Shown here piece after piece: positions 18,131 through 25,120 of a stretch of DNA of 64,000 nucleotides. The stretch is from Streptomyces rhizoryzae. Its GTDB lineage: Bacteria; Actinomycetota; Actinomycetes; Streptomycetales; Streptomycetaceae. A model generated the notes under the pieces. That model saw only the letters and a list, made by a program, of their open reading frames with translations, did not search any database and was not told the DNA's origin. A program made the position numbers and the translations under genes. Numbering within the stretch: the stretch's first letter is position 1; every line of letters begins with the position of its first letter. The stretch is from NCBI RefSeq assembly GCF_023155275.1, contig NZ_JALMUV010000003.1, forward strand, positions 62,001 to 126,000, in the 5' to 3' direction.

Positions 18131-18829
18131 GTGCGGGGCGTGATCCTCGACTTCTACGGGACCCTGGTGCGGCTGGTCGAGCCGCTGCCGCCCAGCCACC
18201 GGTCGCTCTTCCTCCGCCGCGGGCTGGCCGAGGCGGCCGACCGGTGGGGCGACCAGTGGGCCGTCGGCCCCCGCGACGGCGAGGAGCACACCGCGCACTC
18301 CACCGGCGAACAGGCGTACCGCGCCTGGGAGGTGGACCGGCTGCGGCGCCGGGCCCTGGCCTGCGGCGTACCCGCGCCGCAGGCCGGACCGCTCGCCGCC
18401 GAACTGGACCGGGCGATGAAGGACCTCCGCCTGGCCCGGTTCGACGACGTCCCGGCGGCACTCGCCGGACTGCGCGCCCGGGGCCTGACGGTGGCGGTCT
18501 GCTCCAACTGGTTCTGGGACCTGGACCGCGCCCTGGAGGACACCGGGCTGGCCGGACTGGTCGACCACGCGGTCAGCTCGGCCCGCGCCGGCGCCCGCAA
18601 ACCGCACCCGCTGATCTACCGCACGGTGCTGGAACGCTGCGGGCTGCGGCCCGACGAGGCGCTGTTCGTCGGCGACATGTGGGAGGTGGACGTGGCGGGC
18701 CCGCTGGCGTACGGGATGCGGGCGGTGCACCTGTGGCGCCCGGACCGGGCGGTGGCGGGCGCGGCCCCGCCGCTGCCGGACGGGGCCGCGCGCATCGCGT
18801 CGCTGGCCGAGCTCAGCGCCCTGCTGTAG
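18131..18829 (+). CDS. HAD-superfamily hydrolase
   Basis: A 232-residue HAD protein. Motif I is LDFYGTLV: the nucleophile Asp is present, but the +2 Asp typical of phosphatases is Tyr, as in haloacid dehalogenase-type members. Motif II VCSNW, the Lys in RKPHP and motif IV GDMWEVDVAG are present. GTG 18131 is the first plausible start; no clear Shine-Dalgarno is visible, and coupling to the amidinotransferase upstream is likely. A phosphatase acting on a sugar- or cyclitol-phosphate would suit the cluster, but the motif I change makes that uncertain. Its 3' end overlaps the convergent gene by 17 nt. Confidence 0.75.
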   Translation: MRGVILDFYGTLVRLVEPLPPSHRSLFLRRGLAEAADRWGDQWAVGPRDGEEHTAHSTGEQAYRAWEVDRLRRRALACGVPAPQAGPLAAELDRAMKDLRLARFDDVPAALAGLRARGLTVAVCSNWFWDLDRALEDTGLAGLVDHAVSSARAGARKPHPLIYRTVLERCGLRPDEALFVGDMWEVDVAGPLAYGMRAVHLWRPDRAVAGAAPPLPDGAARIASLAELSALL

Positions 18830-20357
18830 CCGGGCCGGACCCCGAGCCCGACCCCGGCCCCCGTCCTGTCCCCGTTCCCGTTCCCGTCCGCGTTCCCGGT
18901 CCCGAGAGGCGGTCCAGCACATTACGGGTCACCCGCACCACGGCCGGGTCCAGTTCCCGGCCGCAGACCACCGGCCAGTCGGTGGTCCCGGCCGTGAACA
19001 CCGTGCCGCCCGCGGTGTAGAGCCCCATCGTGGCCGCGCGCGGACCGCTGATCCCCGGCTCCCGCACCGGGCAGTTCCAGTGCCCCCATTTCAGGTGGTG
19101 AAAGTCCTCGTGCACCGGATCCAGGAGGTAGATCCCCAGAATGAGGAAGGACTCCGGCGTCCCGTCCGCCCCGGTGGCGTACGCCACCCCGTCCGCGTCC
19201 CGGGCGAAGGCCGCGCCGTCGCACTCGTAGCCGATCAGCGGCGTCCCGGCCCCCAGCGCGTCGGCCGGCCCGCCGTCCGCACCGTCCCGCAGCCCGGTGC
19301 CCTCGTACACCCAGTGGTCCGCGTGCTGCACGCGGTAGCCGTCCCGCGGCCGGTCGCCGGGCCACTCGCCCGGCCACATCCCGCCGTTGCGGAAGCTGAC
19401 CCCGGTCAGCGCGTTCTCCGGCTCGCCGACCCCGTCCGGCGGCGCCGGCCACCACAGGTCGGTGGCCGGCAGATGCGGGTACTCCGCGCCCACGCGGTGG
19501 TCGGTGTCGCACACGAACGCGCTGTTCCCGTCCACCGGGTGCACCCGCCACCAGCAGGTGTTGGCGCTCAGGAACGCCACGTTCCCGCCGCCGCGCACGA
19601 AACGGGCCACCTGGTCGCGCATCGGTGCGCTCCAGTACTCGTCGTGCCCCACGCTGAGCAGCAGCCGGTACGGCGCCAGCAGGTCGGGCTCCTCGTGCAG
19701 ATCCAGGTCGGTGCAGTACTCGACGGCGTAACCGGTCCGCTCCAGCCAGGCGATGAACGGCGCGTCCCAGTAGGCCAGATCGATCACCCCGCCGGGGCGG
19801 TGCAGACTGAGCCGGTGGCCGCGCGGACCGTCCGGGCCGGCCTCCCGGTACACCGGGTTGTCGTAGAGGCTGGCGGCCCGCTGGACATCGGCCCGGTCGG
19901 CGCGGTTGTACGCGTGCCGGGTGAACGTCGACTTCTTGTAGAGGATCCGCGCCCCGCCCGCGCCGGGCCGGGCCGGCCGGACGATGAAGAATTCCCGCCC
20001 GAAACCCTCGATCCCGGAAGCGTCCAGCAGGGGAACGGACCGGGCCCGGCGCTGCCCGCCCTCGATGAAATGCGCGAGGTAGATGCCCGGCGGCCAGTCC
20101 TTGGGAACGGTGTGGTGATACGGCGGCCAATCCCAGTCCACGGCCGGGGAGGCGTGCTCGGGAACCCCGTCCGGATGCGGCGGGGGAGCGACCGCCACCC
20201 CGCGGTACGGACCCGACTCCGCCATGAACGTCAATTCCCGTCCCAGACGGTAGAAACGCACCCGGAATTCCACGGCATCGGTCGACACGTGAAACACCAA
20301 CTGCCGCCCGGCGCGCACACTTTCACGATCCAGATATCCCTCGATCATCCGCGTCAT
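18813..20357 (-). CDS. N,N-dimethylformamidase large-subunit-like protein
   Basis: A 514-residue protein resembling the C-terminal part of the N,N-dimethylformamidase beta subunit (DMFA2_C-like). The block LLSVGHDEYWSAPMRDQV and the following GGNVAFLSANTCWWR are the recognisable signature; DMFase is a mononuclear-iron amidohydrolase. The start is one of two ATGs at 20357/20348. It is divergent from the methyltransferase with only 58 bp between. The last ~28 residues are low-complexity Gly-Thr/Gly-Ser repeats, so the natural C-terminus may have drifted. It could hydrolyse an N-formyl, amidine or amide group in the cluster; that is inference. Confidence 0.7.
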   Translation of the reverse strand: MTRMIEGYLDRESVRAGRQLVFHVSTDAVEFRVRFYRLGRELTFMAESGPYRGVAVAPPPHPDGVPEHASPAVDWDWPPYHHTVPKDWPPGIYLAHFIEGGQRRARSVPLLDASGIEGFGREFFIVRPARPGAGGARILYKKSTFTRHAYNRADRADVQRAASLYDNPVYREAGPDGPRGHRLSLHRPGGVIDLAYWDAPFIAWLERTGYAVEYCTDLDLHEEPDLLAPYRLLLSVGHDEYWSAPMRDQVARFVRGGGNVAFLSANTCWWRVHPVDGNSAFVCDTDHRVGAEYPHLPATDLWWPAPPDGVGEPENALTGVSFRNGGMWPGEWPGDRPRDGYRVQHADHWVYEGTGLRDGADGGPADALGAGTPLIGYECDGAAFARDADGVAYATGADGTPESFLILGIYLLDPVHEDFHHLKWGHWNCPVREPGISGPRAATMGLYTAGGTVFTAGTTDWPVVCGRELDPAVVRVTRNVLDRLSGPGTRTGTGTGTGRGPGSGSGSGPATAGR

Positions 20358-20415
20358 GCTAGGTGCGGGTATGGGTCCCCACAACAGAACTTCCGGCCAA
20401 GGGAGACAGAAAACC

Positions 20416-21288
20416 ATGGACCATGAATTCCGGGTGCGTGAACTCGTCCTGGGCATCGAGGGGCTGGCCCTCCTGCGCCATGCGCTGGACGCCGACGAGG
20501 ATTTCGTGAATGCCCGGGTGGAGGAGATCCGCGCCTTCGCCACCGGCGGCGGCGGCCCGCTCCCGGACGGCGGGGCGGCGGTCGGCGAACTGGACGCGGC
20601 CGCCGGCTATGCCTCCTGGGCGGCCCGCTACGACGCGCTCCCCAGCTCGTACATCGAGGTCGAGGAGCCGGTGCTGCACCCGCTGCTGGACCGCGGCCCG
20701 GCCGGGACCGCGCTGGACGCGGCCTGCGGCACCGGCCGCCAGACCGCCGCCCTGGCCGCCCGCGGCCACCGCGTCATCGGCGTCGACCAGTCACCCGAAA
20801 TGCTCGACCGGGCCCGCCGCAAGGTCCCCGCCGCGGAATTCCGGCAGGGCCGGCTGGAAGAACTCCCGCTCGACGACAACAGCGTCGATCTCGCGGTCTG
20901 TTCCCTGGCGATGACCCATCTCCCGGACGTCGCCACCGGGATAGCCGAACTCGCTCGCGTGGTCCGCCCCGGCGGCCGCGTCATCGTTTCCGACCTGCAC
21001 CCGTTCGTGATCTCCCTCCAGGGACAGTGCCTCTTCATCGATGGTCCGGACCGCTTGGCGTTCGTCCGCAATCACGTCCACCTCCCCGGCCGCTATCTCG
21101 CCGGATTTCACGCCGCCGGCCTGACCGTACGCGCCTGCCACGAACCGCTCTTCAACGGCCGGCTCGCCCCCGGCGGTTACGAGGAGGCCATCGCGGACGC
21201 CGCCCTGGCCGCGTGGGAAAACCTCCCGCTGGTCATCGTCTGGGAAGCGGAAAAGCCCGCCGCGGAACCCCGGGAGTCGCGCGCATGA
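20416..21288 (+). CDS. Class I SAM-dependent methyltransferase
   Basis: A 290-residue methyltransferase with a ~95-residue N-terminal extension before motif I (LDAACGTGRQTAALA), acidic VIGVDQSPEM and motif VARVVRPGGRVIVSDLHP. ATG 20416 follows AAGGGAGA. The family methylates N, O or C of small molecules; the substrate is unknown. Its TGA overlaps the ATG of the GNAT gene (ATGA), indicating a two-gene operon. With the amidinotransferase this recalls creatine synthesis, but the sequence is a generic Methyltransf_11 type, not a guanidinoacetate methyltransferase. Confidence 0.85.
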   Translation: MDHEFRVRELVLGIEGLALLRHALDADEDFVNARVEEIRAFATGGGGPLPDGGAAVGELDAAAGYASWAARYDALPSSYIEVEEPVLHPLLDRGPAGTALDAACGTGRQTAALAARGHRVIGVDQSPEMLDRARRKVPAAEFRQGRLEELPLDDNSVDLAVCSLAMTHLPDVATGIAELARVVRPGGRVIVSDLHPFVISLQGQCLFIDGPDRLAFVRNHVHLPGRYLAGFHAAGLTVRACHEPLFNGRLAPGGYEEAIADAALAAWENLPLVIVWEAEKPAAEPRESRA

Positions 21289-22052
21289 CCCTCCGCTTCG
21301 TCCACCACGGCGAACGCCCGGAACTCTGGGACCGGCTCCCCGCGGAATTCGCCGGGGTGGTCCCCGAATACAACCTGCACGGCGACATCAACGGAGATTT
21401 CTGGGACCGCCTGTTCACCGACTTCCCCGCCCACCAGTTCGTCCTCCACGACACCGCCACGGACACCGTCCTCGGCACCGGCCGCACCCTGCCGCGCACC
21501 TGGGACGGCACCCCCGAGGGCCTCGGCACCGGCCTGGACGCCTCCATCGAGGCGGCGTTCCGCGACCACGACGCCGGAGCGCCACCGGACGCGCTGTGCG
21601 CCCTGGGCATCGAGATCGCCCCCGCCCACCAGGGCCGCGGCCACTCCGCCCGGCTCCTGGCACACATGGCCGACCTCGCCCGCGCGGCCGGCCTCTCCCA
21701 CGTCATCGTCCCGGTCCGCCCCACCTGGAAGGACCGCTACCCCCTCGTCCCCATCGACCGCTACGCCGCCTGGACCCGCGCCGACGGCGCCCCGTTCGAC
21801 CCGTGGATCCGCACCCAGGTGCGCCAGGGCGGCACCGTGGCCGCCGCGGTGGCCGAGTCCTCCCGCATCACCGGCACCGTCGCGGACTGGGAGACCTGGA
21901 CCGGGATGGCCTTCCCCGACGACGGCCGCTACGTCTTCCCCGGCGGCCTCGCCCCTCTCGACATCGACCACGTCCGCGACCGCGGCGCCTACTGGGAACC
22001 CTGCGTCTGGATCACCCACGACGTCCGCCGCACACCCCCCGGCCGGCCGTAG
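21285..22052 (+). CDS. GNAT-family N-acetyltransferase
   Basis: A 255-residue acyltransferase-fold protein. The acetyl-CoA pyrophosphate-binding pattern is IAPAHQGRGHSARLL (Q-x-x-G-x-G/A like) in the middle. It is translationally coupled to the methyltransferase. In a guanidino/aminosugar cluster an N-acetyltransferase commonly serves self-resistance or tailoring; no direct evidence distinguishes these. The 100 bp after its stop contain a GC-rich palindrome (CCCCGCGGGG) that may terminate transcription. Confidence 0.8.
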   Translation: MTLRFVHHGERPELWDRLPAEFAGVVPEYNLHGDINGDFWDRLFTDFPAHQFVLHDTATDTVLGTGRTLPRTWDGTPEGLGTGLDASIEAAFRDHDAGAPPDALCALGIEIAPAHQGRGHSARLLAHMADLARAAGLSHVIVPVRPTWKDRYPLVPIDRYAAWTRADGAPFDPWIRTQVRQGGTVAAAVAESSRITGTVADWETWTGMAFPDDGRYVFPGGLAPLDIDHVRDRGAYWEPCVWITHDVRRTPPGRP

Positions 22053-22153
22053 GGCCCGCCCCGCGGGGCGGTGCGTGTCCGCAACGTCCCGTCTGCCGTC
22101 CGGCGCCCGGCACGCCCACCGGGCGAACGACGCGACTTCACGGACACCCCTGG

Positions 22154-23287
22154 CTAGGCGGCGCCGCCCCGCACCTGCGCCACCGGTCCGAGCAGCAGCC
22201 CGCCGCAGCACACGGCGCTCTCCGCGTACGCGGCCAGCAGCGTGGCCCGCTCCGGACCCACCTCCGGCCGCCGCTCCGGCGGCAACCCGGCCGGGCCGAC
22301 CGTGGACAGCGCGGCGGCCCGGACCCGGGCCGCCGGCCCGGCCATCGGCCCCTCCGGCGCCCGCCGCGCCGCGTACCGCCACGCGGCCTCCTCGGCCTGC
22401 CGCCCGAGCAGCAGACAGTGGATCCACAACTCGTCCGCGAAGCCGTCCCCGAACAGCCGCCCGACCTCCGCCGCGGCGTCCTCGGGCCGGTGCCGCCGAA
22501 GCACCTCCCACACCTGACTCTCCGTCAGGCCGGTGTTCGGCAGCGCCTCGGGCCACCGCAGGTGCCGCCGCGGATCGGCGTCCCGCTCGCATCCGGCCGG
22601 CCGCAGATACCCCTCGCCGTACCGCATGTACGGCAGCCAGTCCAGCTCCTCCAGCACCCAGCCGCGCTCCAGCAGCGGCCGGGCCTCCGCCGCCCCCACC
22701 GGGCACACCGCCAGCCGCACGCCCTGCGCGGCGTGCCCGTTGATGCTGCTCGTCCCGATGTGCTCGACCACGTTCGGCACCGCCAGCAGCCCGGACCGGC
22801 CACCGGCCCGCAGGAACGCCGCCATCACCTCGTCGTCGTGCCGCTCGCCGCTGCCCGCCGCGAACGTCCGGAACGCGTCCGCCGCCGGCACCGGCAGACA
22901 GATCGCCAGCGTCGGCGCGAACTCCTCGGGCACCGCCCGCACCCAGCCCGCCCCCGCCAGCGCGGCCAGCCGCGCCGCCGCGCCGTTCCGGGCGTGCCAG
23001 TTGGTGTAGAAGATCAGCGCCTCGTCCGGAAACCGGGCCACCGATCCGGCCACCAGCTCCAGCAGCTCCGGGGGCGCCGCCACATCGTCCTGGACGACCA
23101 GGTGGTGCCCGGCCTCCGGGGTTCGCGCCGCCCAGGCCACCAGCGCGGTCCGCAGCGCCGACGGCGGCCCTTCCGGTTCCGGGTCCAGGGCCAGCCCGCC
23201 GAGCCCCAGCCGCGCGGCCAGCGCCGCGGCCTGCACCTCGCGCACCGGGTGGGTCATCACTGCCGAACTGAGCGAAACCGTGCTCAC
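22154..23287 (-). CDS. Glycosyltransferase-like protein (GT paralog 2)
   Basis: A 377-residue protein. The GTG at 23287 is chosen for its strong GAGGGGAGGAG Shine-Dalgarno about 8 nt upstream. It shares MTHP, DPEPEGPPSALRTALVAW and HHLVVQDD with GT paralog 1 (7633-9408) and the pattern ...ARNGAA... WVRAVPEEFAPTLAICLP, so both derive from one ancestor. It lacks the SDR-like tail of paralog 1 but keeps a ~170-residue C-terminal helical region. Its upstream region carries the same element as paralog 1. I take it as the right border of the putative cluster. Confidence 0.62.
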   Translation of the reverse strand: MSTVSLSSAVMTHPVREVQAAALAARLGLGGLALDPEPEGPPSALRTALVAWAARTPEAGHHLVVQDDVAAPPELLELVAGSVARFPDEALIFYTNWHARNGAAARLAALAGAGWVRAVPEEFAPTLAICLPVPAADAFRTFAAGSGERHDDEVMAAFLRAGGRSGLLAVPNVVEHIGTSSINGHAAQGVRLAVCPVGAAEARPLLERGWVLEELDWLPYMRYGEGYLRPAGCERDADPRRHLRWPEALPNTGLTESQVWEVLRRHRPEDAAAEVGRLFGDGFADELWIHCLLLGRQAEEAAWRYAARRAPEGPMAGPAARVRAAALSTVGPAGLPPERRPEVGPERATLLAAYAESAVCCGGLLLGPVAQVRGGAA

Positions 23288-23371
23288 CGGGCCACTCCTC
23301 CCCTCGCCGAGCCCTTCCGCTTCGGGCGCCTCATCGTGACAGACACCCACCCCGGCCCACCCCCGCCCGCG

Positions 23372-23409
23372 AAGACTGGCCGAATCCCGCCACCACCGCC
23401 CTGGCACCG
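23372..23409 (-). promoter_or_regulatory. Element shared with GT paralog 1 upstream region
   Basis: AAGACTGGCCGAA ... CTGGCACCG on the + strand, matching 9516-9544. It lies 85-122 bp upstream of the GT paralog 2 start and just after the stop of the MarR gene (23426). Candidate co-regulatory site. Confidence 0.45.
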
Positions 23410-23425
23410 GGCGGGCGGCGTCCCC

Positions 23426-23860
23426 TCACCGCCCGCCGTACAGGCGGAGCAGCAGCCCGTGCAGGACGGTCCGCTCCTCGGCGGTGAGCGGGTCGAGGAC
23501 GGTGTCCTGGACGGAGGCGGCCTGGTCGGTCAGGTCGGAGAGCAGCGCCCGTCCGGCCGGCGTGATGGCGACCAGCACCCGCCGCCGGTCGCCGGGGTCG
23601 CGGTCCCGGGTGAGCAGGTCCCGGCCGGCGAGTTCGTCGAGGAGCTTGGCCATGTCGCTGGCGTGGATGGCCAGGCGCCCGGCCAGGTCCCGCTGGGCGT
23701 GCGGGCCGAAGTCGGCGAGCGCGGCCAGGGTCGCCAGGTGCCACAGCCGCAGGCCCTGGGCCGCGAGGCGTTCGGCGAGGAGCCCGCGGGCGCGCTTGCC
23801 CACCTTGGACAGCAGATAGGTGGTGAGTGAGGTGAGGCTCGGCGGCGTCGTGTCAGGCAT
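23426..23860 (-). CDS. MarR-family transcriptional regulator
   Basis: A 144-residue winged-helix repressor. The MarR core AQRDLAGRLAIHASDMAKLLDELAGRDLLTRDRDPGDRRRVLVAITPAG is present (recognition helix, then the DxRxR wing), flanked by dimerisation helices. ATG 23860 is the conserved-length start. A nearly perfect palindrome begins 11 bp upstream, so autoregulation is likely. It is divergent from the VOC protein gene, its probable target. Confidence 0.9.
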   Translation of the reverse strand: MPDTTPPSLTSLTTYLLSKVGKRARGLLAERLAAQGLRLWHLATLAALADFGPHAQRDLAGRLAIHASDMAKLLDELAGRDLLTRDRDPGDRRRVLVAITPAGRALLSDLTDQAASVQDTVLDPLTAEERTVLHGLLLRLYGGR

Positions 23861-23870
23861 GACCCTATGA

Positions 23871-23901
23871 TAGGTGACCACCAATGATGGGTGGTCACCT
23901 A
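23871..23901. promoter_or_regulatory. MarR operator candidate
   Basis: Perfect inverted repeat TAGGTGACCACC / GGTGGTCACCTA, 12-bp arms with a 7-bp spacer, in the 137-bp gap between marR-type and VOC genes. Confidence 0.75.
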
Positions 23902-23997
23902 CTAAGTGGGGCGGGTGCGCTGATGAGCGCCCGCCCCGGGCGCCCGCGGCGGGCTGCCGCCGGGTGCCGGAATCGGCCGGTACGGGGAGGACCTTCG

Positions 23998-24405
23998 ATG
24001 GACGCACTGCACGCCCGCTTGCTCGTCACGCGCTTCGGCGACTGCTTCCGCTTCTACGACGCGGTACTGCCGGAGCTGCTCGGCGCCCACCTGTCCGGTG
24101 GCGGCGAGCAGGGCCCGTACGCGAGTTGGGACGTGGGGGAGGAGGCCGTGGTGCGGCTCTTCGACCGCGCGGCGATGGCCGAGGTGGCCGGGACCGCCGG
24201 CCTGCCGGCGCCCGGCCCCGCGCAGGACGCGGTGATGCTGGTCAGCCGGGTCCCGGACGTCGGCGCGGCGCACGCCCTGTGCCTGGCGCACGGCGCCCGG
24301 GACGTCGCCGTGCCCGCCGACCGCCCCGCCTGGGGTCCGACCTGCCGCACCGCGCACGTCCGCGACCCCGAAGGCACCCTGCTGGAGTTCCAGTCCTACG
24401 GCTGA
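23998..24405 (+). CDS. VOC-superfamily (glyoxalase/dioxygenase-fold) protein
   Basis: A 135-residue two-module VOC protein: N-terminal LHARLLVTRFGDCFRFYDAV and C-terminal TAHVRDPEGTLLEFQSYG, the canonical end of the fold. ATG 23998 follows GGAGGA. Such small VOC proteins may be metal-dependent enzymes or drug-binding (bleomycin-resistance type) proteins. Control by a divergent MarR suggests a role with an aromatic or toxic small molecule. It overlaps the convergent TetR gene by 10 nt. Confidence 0.8.
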   Translation: MDALHARLLVTRFGDCFRFYDAVLPELLGAHLSGGGEQGPYASWDVGEEAVVRLFDRAAMAEVAGTAGLPAPGPAQDAVMLVSRVPDVGAAHALCLAHGARDVAVPADRPAWGPTCRTAHVRDPEGTLLEFQSYG

Positions 24406-25004
24406 CCGCTGGGCGCGAACAGCCGGTCCAGGTGGGCGTCGAGGGCGGTGAGCGCGTCGGCCGGCCCGATCACGCCCAGCTCCAGGAGCGGGGTGAAGCC
24501 GGTGAGGGCGAGCAGCAGATGCGTTTCGGTCACCGGATCGCGGTCGGGCCGCAGGTGCCCGTCCGCGATCGCCCGGCGGACCACCTGCTCGACCAGCTCC
24601 CGCCCCTGGGCGATACCGTCCCGCGCCCGGGTGCGGAGGCCCTCGTCGTGCAGCGCCTCCAGGACGTAGGCGGCGCTCATCCGGCTGGTCGCGCGGGCGT
24701 CGGCGTGCAGCGGGAGCATCTCGGTGAGCAGCAGGCGCAGGACGTCGCGCGGATGCGGTCGGTCGCCGAGCTCCCGGACGCCCCGGTCGACCCGGTCCGC
24801 GGTCTGCTCGGCGGCGAAGTCCATGGCGAAGCAGAGCAGGGCCGCGCGGCTCGCGAAGTAGTGCTGGAGCTGCCCGTGCGACATGCCCGCCTCCTGCGCC
24901 ACCTCGCGCAGCGACAGCCGGGTGACCCCGCGCTGCTCCACCACCCGCCACAGCGCCCTGGCGATCTCCTCGCGGCGCTCCTGATGGTTGACCTGTTTCG
25001 GCAA
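24396..25004 (-). CDS. TetR-family transcriptional regulator
   Basis: A 202-residue TetR repressor. N-terminal HTH is LSLREVAQEAGMSHGQLQHYF; the C-terminal ligand domain is typical of BetI/AcrR-type members. It is divergent from the carboxylesterase gene at 25121, and an imperfect direct repeat sits between them, so the esterase is the likely target together with itself. Confidence 0.9.
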   Translation of the reverse strand: MPKQVNHQERREEIARALWRVVEQRGVTRLSLREVAQEAGMSHGQLQHYFASRAALLCFAMDFAAEQTADRVDRGVRELGDRPHPRDVLRLLLTEMLPLHADARATSRMSAAYVLEALHDEGLRTRARDGIAQGRELVEQVVRRAIADGHLRPDRDPVTETHLLLALTGFTPLLELGVIGPADALTALDAHLDRLFAPSGQP

Positions 25005-25045
25005 CTCCCCGCCCCTTTCCGGCCGTTCACCTGCGCGGTTTTCTC

Positions 25046-25070
25046 ATACAGTTGACATAATACAGCTGAC
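25046..25070. promoter_or_regulatory. Direct repeat, candidate TetR site / promoter
   Basis: ATACAGTTGAC (25046-25056) and ATACAGCTGAC (25060-25070), 10/11 identical, 14-bp period, in an AT-richer stretch between the divergent TetR and esterase genes. The two copies also carry TTGACA-like promoter character. Confidence 0.5.
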
Positions 25071-25120
25071 CGATAAACCTGGGGCGGCGAACGGAGATCG
25101 GACGAGGGGGAGGTGGCGGC

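Noticed and set aside
9623..18829. Nucleotide-activated heptose pathway (GHMP kinase plus HAD phosphatase)
   Set aside because: No isomerase (GmhA) or nucleotidyltransferase is present, and the HAD motif I is not phosphatase-like.
16935..21288. Creatine-type pathway (AGAT plus guanidinoacetate methyltransferase)
   Set aside because: The methyltransferase lacks GAMT features, lies in another operon with a GNAT, and the context is sugar metabolism.
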